Positions 1 through 6,402 of a stretch of DNA of 10,571 bases are shown one piece after another. The DNA lies in contig PJAB01002086.1 of assembly GCA_002887195.1 (NCBI GenBank), positions 1 through 10,571 on the forward strand, read 5' to 3'. The translations under genes and the position numbers were made by a program. Position 1 is the stretch's first letter. Every line of letters begins with the position of its first letter. This stretch comes from Chrysochromulina parva (lineage: Eukaryota > Haptophyta > Prymnesiales > Chrysochromulinaceae). The notes under the pieces are model-generated. The model saw only the letters and a list, made by a program, of their open reading frames with translations, ran no database searches and was not told the DNA's origin.

Positions 1-284
1 TGGACGTCGCCCTCGACGCGAAGAACGCTTTTAACTCGATTCACAGGCGCACCTTCCTGAAGGTGATCGCTGAGCGTTTTCCAAGCCTTTGGAGCTGGGT
101 ATGGTCAAACTATGGCGAGCCCACAGAGCTCTATGTCAGGCGTGACAACCTCAACCCCGAGATCATTCTCAGCCGCTCGGGCACGAGACAGGGCTGCCCC
201 CTCGGCGCCCAGCTATTTGGAGCAAGTTTCGCGAGTTCACACGATGGAGGAGCGCGCGCCCGCACGCCCGCCCCGCCCCCGTGA
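1..284 (+). mobile_element. Non-LTR retrotransposon reverse transcriptase fragment, truncated
   Basis: The frame beginning at base 3 is open from the window edge to a TGA at 282-284. It contains two hallmarks of the RVT_1 family. Motif A (LDAKNAFNSI, about bases 15-44) carries the first catalytic Asp. Motif B (GTRQGCPLGAQLF, about bases 180-218) is the GxxQGxxxxP-type turn that contacts the template and dNTP. The stretch between them (FPSLWSWV, NYGEPTELYV) also matches LINE-type polymerases. After LFG the protein becomes low-complexity Arg/Ala/Pro sequence and stops at two consecutive TGA codons. I found no motif C (F/Y-A-D-D) in any downstream frame, so the second half of the active site is missing and the copy is almost certainly dead. 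The 5' part lies outside the window. The family would copy its own RNA at a nicked genomic target; no target-site duplication or poly-A end is visible. Confidence 0.85.
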
Positions 285-828
285 TGATCCGAGCTGCTCT
301 GGAAAGGTGAACTGCACATTCCGTGCGGGAGGTACCCTACCATAGCCGCGCTCCACGTCGGAGCATTTCGAGAGAAACTTGCCGATCGCCCGTTGCCTAC
401 CGAACTCGCTTCGCTGCGTGGTGGAGATGCGGAAGTGGCTCGCCTGGCTGCTGGGCGGGCAGCCTCCAAGCCAATCGCCCACCTGGCGATCGCTGATACC
501 TTTGCAGAGTCTCAGCCCGATGTGATGCTTCCAAGTGCCCCGGGCGATCTGGCAATCATCACCATGCCTGTTGCCACTTTTACAGTGCATAGTTGATGCT
601 GGACTTGCACTGACAGATGCACAGCGTGCCGCAGCAGCCAGCCTCTCCGAGCATATCGACGAGATGAACGAGGATACTTTTGACGTGATCCCCGACGACC
701 CGGATGTCGATGACCCTGAGCGGGAGCTCGCGGCGGCAGGGGACAATCCGGTGTTGCTCAGACAGCTGGCTGAGAAACTCGTAGCGCAAGCGGCACGAAA
801 GCGAGAGCGAGAAGAAGACAGTGATTGA
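285..828 (+). pseudogene. Unrecognised open stretches downstream of the RT relic, possibly one frameshifted gene
   Basis: Directly after the double TGA, the same frame stays open for about 103 codons (288-596). It has a protein-like, not low-complexity, composition, for example WKGELHIPCGRYPTIAALHV and GDLAIITMPVATF. A second frame, shifted by +1, is open to 828. Its tail is Asp/Glu-rich, then helical and Lys/Arg-rich (DDPDVDDPERE, LLRQLAEKLVAQAARKRERE). The two overlap at about 535-596, so one coding sequence with a single frameshift near 575-597 fits. An intron boundary is an alternative: a pyrimidine-AG (acttttacag) ends at about 582 and a tag at about 593. I recognise no family in either part. 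It could be the remains of another retroelement ORF, a fragment of an unrelated host gene, or chance openness in GC-rich DNA. Confidence 0.3.
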
Positions 829-963
829 GAAAGCGATCGCGAGAAGAGAGGGGTCTGTGGGTGCTCAACATGCACAGGATGCACATGGTTGCTGCGGTCT
901 ATCAGATCACTTCAACATGCTCCTGTGCGGCCCGGCTACCAGTCCCGCACTTACCACTCAAAA

Positions 964-1000
964 TCTCCCCCTTCCCCCCCTTCCCCCCCTCCCCCCCTTT
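964..1000 (+). repeat. 37-nt homopyrimidine (mostly C) tract upstream of the transglutaminase-like gene
   Basis: Every base from 964 to 1000 is C or T, with long C runs separated by TT or T. It ends 72 nt before the preferred ATG at 1073. Such tracts can act as promoter or leader elements and can form triplex DNA. They are also prone to length change. Translation through the tract gives only Pro/Leu repeats, which argues that this is upstream non-coding sequence. Confidence 0.7.
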
Positions 1001-1072
1001 GCATGCGAACAATCACATCTCACACCCTCGTTCGGGGCTATTTCTACGGAACATCGGTATCTTCTGTGTGCG

Positions 1073-2398
1073 ATGTTGCTGTTCGTTCCCCTGTGCGCTG
1101 CCGCTGCTAGCGCGACGCCAGCGGCCAATGTTGAGTGGCTCTCGTGGCTCGATAACCTCGGCCATGACACGTACTCATACCCGCTCTGGATCTCAGAGCA
1201 AATCAACGACTGCCGCTGCGCTCGTATCGCGACGGGTGGCGGCGCGTGCACGTGGAAGAGTGGCTCAGCTGTTGACTGGCGCGGCGCGACCGAGCTTACC
1301 TTTTGCACCTGCAAGTCGTGGTTGCTGAACCATATGCCCGAATTCGATTTGCACTACCTGCCCGGCTCCGTCTCGGTCAACGGCACCTCGATGCTCGACG
1401 ACACGATCGCCTTCGCTTTGATGGCCGACCGCGCTGCGCCGTGGTCCGCGAGCATTCCAATGGACGCAAAGCTCGCGTACATCCTGCCGTACGCGGGGTA
1501 CCACGAGTCCAGGCAGAATTGGCGCCCACTCTTCTTCGCCAAGTTCTTCCAGCTCGTGGCGAACGCGACCTCGGTCGAGGAGGTCGTCGCCCGGCTGGTG
1601 GCACCGAACGTGTTCACGCAGTGGGCGGAGCACTACTGGCCCTCCTCGCCGCGCCAGCCCGAGCCGGCGGCGGGCGCGTACCACATCGAGTGGTCCTCGT
1701 CCACGGCGCCCCCCGTCGTCTCGCCGTTTGAGTTTGTGGCCTACGGCTACGGCTCCTGCTCGGCGTGGGCAACCTTCCTCACGTACACATTCCGGGCGGT
1801 CGGGCTGCCCGCACGCCAGAGTGGCACGCCGTGCTGGAACTCGGTCTACGGGCGCGACTTCCGCGGCCTCGCGTTGCACAACCCGAACGTGACCCTCTGC
1901 TGGCACGGAGGTGCCACTGATCTCGGCCATGGCGGGGGATTCCTCAATAACCACAACTGGGTCGAAGTCTACCTGCCCGCAAGCGGCTCGAGCGCGGCTC
2001 GCTGGGCACACATCAACGTGCCGCCGGACTCGAAGACGCCCGACACGGGGCTGTGTGGCGCCTTCGAGCCCAGCCAGGGATGCGGCTTCGATGCGAGCCG
2101 GCCGGCGGGCCACGAGTGCGACGGCGTGACTGGCGGCCCAGGCGCGGCGATGAGGGATCACCAAATCTTCTCAGTCACGTGGAGTAAGGCCGGCGAGCAC
2201 GACGTCGGCTTCGAGGGCGGGCCGGTGGTCGACGTTGCCGATCTGACCCTGTCCGACGGGCAGAGCGTCTCGCCGCTCGTGTGGTCGCCCAAGCTCTTGT
2301 CGCCGCTCGGCGAGCCCCTCGCATCTACCGGGCTGCGGATGGTCGACCGCACTGGGCACTATGCATGCAAGCCGACGAAGACACGTGACTCGGAGTGA
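1073..2398 (+). CDS. Secreted transglutaminase-like (papain-fold) protein, 441 aa
   Basis: Residues 1-14 (MLLFVPLCAAAASA) look like a short signal peptide with an A-x-A cleavage site. The mature protein is Cys-rich and has three N-glycosylation sequons, at N103, N164 and N272. This fits export through the ER. A transglutaminase-core-like region lies at about residues 220-330. The nucleophile is probably Cys229 in YGSCSAWATFLTYTFRAVGL, and the catalytic His is His294 in NHNWVEVYLP. The third segment reads RWAHINVPPD: the usual Asp position is Asn315, and Asp319 lies four residues on. In this superfamily (transglutaminases, PNGases and bacterial transglutaminase-like hydrolases) Cys-His-Asp catalyses acyl transfer or amide hydrolysis; the substrate here is unknown. 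The frame is open upstream to 821, but that part crosses the C-rich tract and is probably non-coding. The start at 1073 is chosen because the signal peptide begins there. The hydrolase gene follows 211 bp downstream. Confidence 0.82.
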   Translation: MLLFVPLCAAAASATPAANVEWLSWLDNLGHDTYSYPLWISEQINDCRCARIATGGGACTWKSGSAVDWRGATELTFCTCKSWLLNHMPEFDLHYLPGSVSVNGTSMLDDTIAFALMADRAAPWSASIPMDAKLAYILPYAGYHESRQNWRPLFFAKFFQLVANATSVEEVVARLVAPNVFTQWAEHYWPSSPRQPEPAAGAYHIEWSSSTAPPVVSPFEFVAYGYGSCSAWATFLTYTFRAVGLPARQSGTPCWNSVYGRDFRGLALHNPNVTLCWHGGATDLGHGGGFLNNHNWVEVYLPASGSSAARWAHINVPPDSKTPDTGLCGAFEPSQGCGFDASRPAGHECDGVTGGPGAAMRDHQIFSVTWSKAGEHDVGFEGGPVVDVADLTLSDGQSVSPLVWSPKLLSPLGEPLASTGLRMVDRTGHYACKPTKTRDSE

Positions 2399-2609
2399 GC
2401 CGTGAGCCGAGAGGGAGCCAGGTGCACTCGCACGATCGTCACAGAGCTCTCATCGGATTCGGGCCATTGAGTTGTGTCACGTATGGGTCGGACCTCTGAC
2501 ACCCTGGATGTACTGTCTTGCGATGGGTCTTATTTCACACTGCCGACGAGTCGTTCACACCGCCATTTTCGCTTTGCAACCCACACGAGTCACGCGTGGC
2601 TCACGATAG
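2399..2609. other. Intergenic region between transglutaminase-like and hydrolase genes
   Basis: This 211-bp spacer must hold the 3' UTR of the upstream gene and the promoter of the downstream one. I see no TATA-like box, repeat, hairpin or small gene in it. An overlapping open frame from 2474 runs into the hydrolase in another frame and looks like a shadow. Confidence 0.5.
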
Positions 2610-3383
2610 ATGGGCCTCTCTCGTGTCCGCACGCTACAGCTTGTTGCTGGCGCAGTGGTGGGCGGTCCGCTCGTCGGGTGCGAGATTTATGGGCGGCTAC
2701 CCTCAACTTGGCGCGATTTGCCTCCGCTGAGGGTCAAGCTGTCGAGCGAGGTCGACGAGCTCGTCGTCATTCTTCCTGGAGCCGGAGGCCGAGATGCCAA
2801 TACGAACCGAATTGCAACCGCACTGGCTTCGAAATCGTCCGCTGTTCACGAGTACGACTGGCAACCCTATGTGGGCGATACGTTGCGGGCGCCTCGCAAC
2901 GCGCAACGTGTTGGTGCGCACCTTGCCAAGGAGCTTGCGAGAATCTGCTCCACGGCCAATCCGCGCATGTCGGTGCACCTCATTGGCGTATCGGTCGGCG
3001 CCTTTGCTGCCGACGCGGCCGTTGAGACACTGAAGCGCGCGTCCCCAGGCGTGCACACGAAGCTCACGCTGCTAGATCCGTTCACTGCGATGGGTCTTCC
3101 AGGGCTGGCAAACCCGTCTTCCGCTTTTGGCGTTGACCGCTTTGGTCGCACCGCCGACGATGCCGTCTGCGTACTCAATACCGATGACCCAGTGCCTTCA
3201 ACAAACTTGCCCCTCCGCCACTGTCGCAACTTTGATGTGACCAAAGCGGCCGCACGGCAGCGTTTTGCCTTGCTACCTGGCGATTCAATGCACTCGTGGC
3301 CGTGCGGCTGGTTCGGCCTGGTCGGCGGCAAGTTGCCCGCGCAGCCTTTGATGAGCCGCGGGGCCGTGTTTCAGGTGCCATGA
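2610..3383 (+). CDS. Alpha/beta-hydrolase fold protein (lipase/esterase-like), 257 aa
   Basis: The sequence fits a serine hydrolase. A strand followed by a glycine turn, LVVILPGAGG (residues 51-60), is typical of the oxyanion-hole region. The nucleophile elbow HLIGVSVGAFAAD has the GxSxG pattern with Ser128. LTLLDPF (152-158) offers Asp156 as the acid, and DSMHSWPCGWF offers His228. Order and spacing fit a Ser-Asp-His triad. A hydrophobic stretch at residues 11-23 ending in Cys24 could be a signal peptide or membrane anchor. The family hydrolyses esters, lipids or related bonds; the substrate cannot be predicted. The ATG at 2610 is followed by G, a good eukaryotic context, and gives a normal length for a minimal hydrolase. 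No introns are needed. Alternative: an inactive hydrolase-fold protein, although all three catalytic positions appear present. Confidence 0.8.
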   Translation: MGLSRVRTLQLVAGAVVGGPLVGCEIYGRLPSTWRDLPPLRVKLSSEVDELVVILPGAGGRDANTNRIATALASKSSAVHEYDWQPYVGDTLRAPRNAQRVGAHLAKELARICSTANPRMSVHLIGVSVGAFAADAAVETLKRASPGVHTKLTLLDPFTAMGLPGLANPSSAFGVDRFGRTADDAVCVLNTDDPVPSTNLPLRHCRNFDVTKAAARQRFALLPGDSMHSWPCGWFGLVGGKLPAQPLMSRGAVFQVP

Positions 3384-3501
3384 AGGCGTATGTCTGAAAC
3401 AGGATGGAAGTTATCACGTACTACTTGTAGGTAGGCTACCGTACGGTGCGCCGATGGCAGCGCCCACCCCGCCCCGCCCGGAAGGTTTACGCTTTTTCCT
3501 T

Positions 3502-3508
3502 TTATAAT
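3502..3508 (+). promoter_or_regulatory. TATA-like box before the orphan Ala-rich gene
   Basis: TTATAAT lies within a T-rich island (TTTTTCCTTTTATAAT) that contrasts with the GC-rich surroundings. It overlaps the first in-frame ATG (3507) of the following ORF. If it is a real TATA box, transcription would start about 25-35 nt downstream and translation would then begin at the ATG at 3615. Confidence 0.35.
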
Positions 3509-4886
3509 GCCTTTTATGCCACACCGACATGGTGGTAGGAGCGCCGAACGTAACGAAACGGCGAAACGGGGGGGAGCCGCCGACGCACGCCCGCCCGACG
3601 TGCATGAAAGCAAAATGGTCGCGATGCTCGCGATGGCGATGCCGATGGTGGCCGGCTCATCACGAGACTGGACCGCAGATCACAGGCTACTGACTGGGGA
3701 TGCCACCTGTGGCCCGCGCCCAAGTTGGGCCTGCGGACCCGAAGCAAGAATATGCGTCTCGGATGAAAGTTATGAGTTTGGCAACAACGTGTATGCTGCC
3801 GCTGAAGACCGGCTGGCAAAAGTGGTTTTCGACGCGGTAGCGCTGCAGGCGCTCGCGAGCCGAGCCGCGTTGATGGCCACCGCAGCCCAAGCTGTAGCCC
3901 TCATGGCAGCCGAAGACGCGGCGACGGCGCGGGATGCGGCAAGACATGCTGCCGCATACTTGCTGGATGTGGCGGAGAAATCAGCGGCGCCGCTGTGTTG
4001 GGAGACCGGGCCACTGGAGGCGGAGGCGGAGGCAGCACTGCTCGAGATGTCCAAGGGCGCATGGATTCCCATCGGCGAGTGGAGCGGCCTGAGCACCTCG
4101 GCTGATCATCTTGAGGCGCCCCCCGGACGATGCAGAGACGAGCCTGCCTCCTTGCCGCCTCGCCTCGGTCGTCGTCGTGGAGGCACCTCAGTTCATCGCC
4201 TACCAGCGCCGCCCTCGGCTGCGGAGCCGTCCAGCGGCCCAAAATCTTTGATGGATACCCCTCCCAGCCTTCCCTCTTGTCAGCGGGCCTTCGCAAGGCA
4301 ACTGGCGCATGCTGTCGTACACAAAGCAACCGGCGTCACGATCAGGAGTCCGTCGCCGACGCAACACAAACGGCGTCACGAGTCTGACGTCGCCCCTCCC
4401 ACAGCCACCGGTGCTACCGCTGCGGAGGCTGCCAATGCCACGCCTGCAGTGCCTCTGGGCCCTACCACGACACAAGAGAACGTGAGATCGCGTGTCGCAA
4501 GAGCCCGCGCGGCTCGGTCAGGCTCTCACAACGATACTCCTGATGAGCTCATCGAGGTGGGGAAGACGATTGGGTGGCGCATGCACCCCGGCGATGCGCG
4601 GCTTTGTCAAATGAGTTGGGTTGACCAGCGCGTGGTGTCGATCGAAAAGGGGCGAGAACGATTGGCACCTGAAGTAACACCTGAAGAGATCTCAGGAGAT
4701 GAGTATGGCTATGAGGAGGTGGGACGAGCAGCTGATCTACAGCGATCGAAGAACTCACCTACCTCTTCCGTCTGGCTTCAGCGCGCTGGATCCCTCGGCC
4801 GAAGCCGGAGCTTATCGAAGCACAAGGCTCCCACAACGTCAACAAAGCCTATGTCGGCTAGTTTTTTTCAGCGCTTCTTCTATTAA
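3507..4886 (+). CDS. Orphan Ala-rich protein, up to 459 aa, function unknown
   Basis: I recognise no family. Residues 1-36 are basic and low in complexity. Met37 (ATG at 3615, context aaaATGG) begins a Met/Ala-rich hydrophobic stretch (MVAMLAMAMPMVAG) that could be the true N-terminus, leaving 423 residues. Residues 97-160 are strongly Ala-rich and would form long helices. Residues 200-340 look disordered (Pro/Ser/Arg). A more ordered, conserved-looking block follows at 344-403 (IEVGKTIGWRMHPGDARLC, then SWVDQRVVSIEKGRERLAP). The frame ends in FFQRFFY followed by TAA, where the stop falls inside the first copy of a 36-bp tandem repeat. The natural C-terminus may therefore lie elsewhere, for instance after splicing into another frame. 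The length of the open frame and the composition of the C-terminal block support coding, but a partly chance ORF remains possible. Confidence 0.45.
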   Translation: MPFMPHRHGGRSAERNETAKRGGAADARPPDVHESKMVAMLAMAMPMVAGSSRDWTADHRLLTGDATCGPRPSWACGPEARICVSDESYEFGNNVYAAAEDRLAKVVFDAVALQALASRAALMATAAQAVALMAAEDAATARDAARHAAAYLLDVAEKSAAPLCWETGPLEAEAEAALLEMSKGAWIPIGEWSGLSTSADHLEAPPGRCRDEPASLPPRLGRRRGGTSVHRLPAPPSAAEPSSGPKSLMDTPPSLPSCQRAFARQLAHAVVHKATGVTIRSPSPTQHKRRHESDVAPPTATGATAAEAANATPAVPLGPTTTQENVRSRVARARAARSGSHNDTPDELIEVGKTIGWRMHPGDARLCQMSWVDQRVVSIEKGRERLAPEVTPEEISGDEYGYEEVGRAADLQRSKNSPTSSVWLQRAGSLGRSRSLSKHKAPTTSTKPMSASFFQRFFY

Positions 4887-4962
4887 GCCTCGGCTAGTTT
4901 TTTTCAGCGCTTCTTCTTTTAAGCCTCGGCTAGTTTTTTTCAGCGCTTCTTCTTTTAAGCCT
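4855..4962 (+). repeat. Tandem repeat, 3 x 36 bp, T-rich
   Basis: Three head-to-tail 36-bp units lie at 4855-4890, 4891-4926 and 4927-4962. Each begins cggctagtttttttcag and ends tcttcttttaagcct. Units 2 and 3 are identical; unit 1 differs by one base (tattaag instead of ttttaag). There are no spacers. Each unit contains two pyrimidine-rich runs followed by AG (tttttttcag and cttcttcttttaag), which resemble 3' splice acceptors. The period is a multiple of three, so one frame reads as a 12-residue repeat (LVFFSASSFKPR), but the frame of the upstream gene stops in unit 1. Confidence 0.9.
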
Positions 4963-5358
4963 CGTCTACGTCTTCAAAAGTCTAAAGTGAAGACCCTCGA
5001 AAGAAAATCGTCATCGTCAATGCCGTCGCCGTGCTTCGTTTGCGGGAGCGGGGACAATTTGAATTCCTGTACCCGAACCTGATGCGTACACAAACCCGCT
5101 GTATCATGCTGTATGCGTACACAAACCCGCGTACAGCGTGGCGTTCGCGCCAGACTCCAGAGCGGAGGAGTCCACCCCGGCGTGCTGGAATGCTCTGCGC
5201 GCCTGCCGTCGGCGGCGGGCGCTCACTGACGGCTCACGGAGATCCGACGGCCAGTGCAGCCCCCCCAAAGACCCGCCCGCGAATCGGTGAAAAATCCCGC
5301 CCGCAGCCACACCCCGCGCCCCAGGCCGACGCTGGGAGCGTGACTTGAAGCCCAGTCT
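4963..5358. other. Convergent intergenic region with short direct repeats
   Basis: This lies between the 3' end of the orphan gene and the 3' end of the p31comet-like gene. It has no recognisable gene. A short open stretch at about 5020-5082 encodes CFVCGSGDNLNSC, a possible zinc-binding remnant. Direct repeats at 5082-5130 and 5332-5393 are listed separately. No clear polyadenylation signal is visible. Confidence 0.5.
5082..5130. repeat. 18-bp direct repeat, two copies
   Basis: The sequence atgcgtacacaaacccgc occurs at 5082-5099 and again, identically, at 5113-5130, so the period is 31 bp. The bases between the copies are unrelated apart from ctgt and gtat fragments. It looks like a small local duplication in non-coding DNA. 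Confidence 0.85.
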
Positions 5359-5393
5359 CTAACAGCCACCCCCGCCCTGGGAGCGTGACTTGA
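5332..5393. repeat. 17-bp direct repeat spanning the 3' end of the p31comet-like gene
   Basis: The sequence ctgggagcgtgacttga occurs at 5332-5348 and 5377-5393, a period of 45 bp. The second copy lies inside the last codons of the minus-strand gene, encoding KSRSQ; the first lies just past its stop. A partial third copy, ctgggagcgcgac, is at 5451-5463. On the minus strand the similarity extends a few bases beyond the exact match, so a short duplication of the gene's end is likely. Confidence 0.8.
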
Positions 5394-6297
5394 GCCGGAA
5401 TCCCTTGACGAGCACGCGGGACTGCCACCAAATTGAGCCAGCCGTATCCTCTGGGAGCGCGACGGGCGTATCCGCTGCTGGCGTCGGCTCTACCGGCGCC
5501 ATGCCTCGAGGCGGAGGCAGCCGCAGCCCACGGACGAGACCGGCCTCGTCGCTCCATGCCTCGGCACCCGCGACTGCGACTGCCGTCCCGCCACCCACGT
5601 TGGTGCCATCGCCGTCGCCAGTCCCGGCGACGGCGGAACACTCCACGGATACTGTGGCGACATGCGCGCGCTGCAGTCGCACAGCTAGGCCCGGCCGCGG
5701 CTGGAAAAGCTGAGCAGGCAGCTGTGCCTCGCGTGGTGCTCGCACGAGCACGTGCAGCCGGCACGGCTTCGCGTCGATGGCGGCGAGCGACATGCACTGC
5801 GTCGCGACTGCTCGCATGAGCCGCCGCGTGGCATCGCGGGTCGTTGCGGCAGACATGCTGCCATCGTGGGTGGACGTCACCGCCGAGATACGCAGCAAGT
5901 AGACGAGCCGTGGCGAGGCTACGGAGGAACCGAGCATCACGGCAGCGAGAACTGGCACTGCGCGATGCTCTGCGGCGACCTCGAGAGCAGCAGGCAACGC
6001 GGAGAAGAGCAGTTCGGCAGCGTCGATCAGCTTGGCGGCCTTGCGCTCGGGGCCGGCAGGCCGCAGCCTCACGCCCGATGCAGCGGTTCCTTCGGATGCT
6101 TGCCGCAGCTCGGCGTACTGCATGGGAATCTGCTGGTGCATGAAGAGCGTGTGCTGGGCAAGCGAGGTGACCAGCTCAGCGGCCATCGACGAGGTCGCGT
6201 GCCCGCGCAACGCCACCGAGACGGCCTCCCGAATCGGCCTCCGAGAAGGAGGAGTCCGCATTTCGGCTGCTTCCGGCCGCTCGCGGGCCCCCGTCAT
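5359..6297 (-). CDS. MAD2L1BP: p31comet / MAD2L1-binding protein-like, 312 aa
   Basis: Three conserved elements appear in the right order. First is a helix with LFMHQQIPMQYAEL (residues 51-64), matching the family's L-x-M/Y-R-Q-Q-I-P-x-x-x-x-x-L signature; here the usual Arg is His54. Next is LGSSVASPRLVYLLRI (122-137), matching the LLGxTxxSPxExY strand. Last is a C-terminal strand IWWQSRVLVKGFRLK (289-303), matching W-Y-Q-x-x-x-x-x-K-G-F. The length is close to that of the human protein, so the gene appears complete and intronless. p31comet is itself HORMA-like. It binds closed Mad2 and delivers it to the TRIP13/Pch2 ATPase, which silences the spindle checkpoint; plants use it for meiotic HORMA proteins too. 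Residues 220-285 are Gly/Ala/Pro-rich and probably a loop. It is divergent from the coiled-coil gene, 105 bp between start codons. The family call is from memory of the motifs, not a search. Confidence 0.75.
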   Translation of the reverse strand: MTGARERPEAAEMRTPPSRRPIREAVSVALRGHATSSMAAELVTSLAQHTLFMHQQIPMQYAELRQASEGTAASGVRLRPAGPERKAAKLIDAAELLFSALPAALEVAAEHRAVPVLAAVMLGSSVASPRLVYLLRISAVTSTHDGSMSAATTRDATRRLMRAVATQCMSLAAIDAKPCRLHVLVRAPREAQLPAQLFQPRPGLAVRLQRAHVATVSVECSAVAGTGDGDGTNVGGGTAVAVAGAEAWSDEAGLVRGLRLPPPRGMAPVEPTPAADTPVALPEDTAGSIWWQSRVLVKGFRLKSRSQGGGGC

Positions 6298-6402
6298 TCA
6301 CACCTGTCAGGTTCCCTAACGGTACGTACCTCCCAAAATGTTGATTGCATGCATGCCCGTTTCGTGCCATTTGTGGTTCAATCTGAAAGAACTCGAGGCA
6401 AA
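6298..6402. promoter_or_regulatory. Bidirectional promoter between p31comet-like and coiled-coil genes
   Basis: This 105-bp spacer separates two divergent ATGs (6297 minus, 6403 plus). It contains three dyads: acctg-t-caggt at 6302-6312, which includes an E-box-like cacctg; the perfect palindrome ggtacgtacc at 6321-6330; and the perfect palindrome gcatgcatgc at 6347-6356, whose catgcatg core equals the plant RY element. There is no TATA box. Such a short shared spacer suggests that the two genes are co-transcribed in opposite directions. Confidence 0.5.

Noticed and set aside
821..1072. N-terminal extension of the transglutaminase-like frame by 84 residues
   Set aside because: It crosses the pyrimidine tract, reads as low-complexity Pro/Leu, and would place the good signal peptide in the middle of the protein.
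1265..2164. Minus-strand ORF of 299 codons
   Set aside because: It lies wholly opposite the transglutaminase-like gene, is Arg/Val/Gly-rich and has no motifs; a mirror of GC-rich codons.
2474..3025. Plus-strand ORF of 183 codons overlapping the hydrolase
   Set aside because: It is Arg/Cys/Ser-rich without motifs, while the overlapping frame has a complete hydrolase triad.
3503..3508. Bacterial -10 box TATAAT
   Set aside because: There is no -35 partner or ribosome binding site, and the surrounding genes are eukaryotic; treated as a possible TATA box instead.
4855..4962. CRISPR-like array because the repeat unit is 36 bp
   Set aside because: The units are directly adjacent with no spacers, the sequence is T-rich, and the context is eukaryotic.
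5752..6402. N-terminal extension of the coiled-coil frame by 217 residues
   Set aside because: It is antisense to the p31comet-like gene, its composition (Arg/His/Gly-rich) is unlike the rest, and it would erase the divergent promoter.
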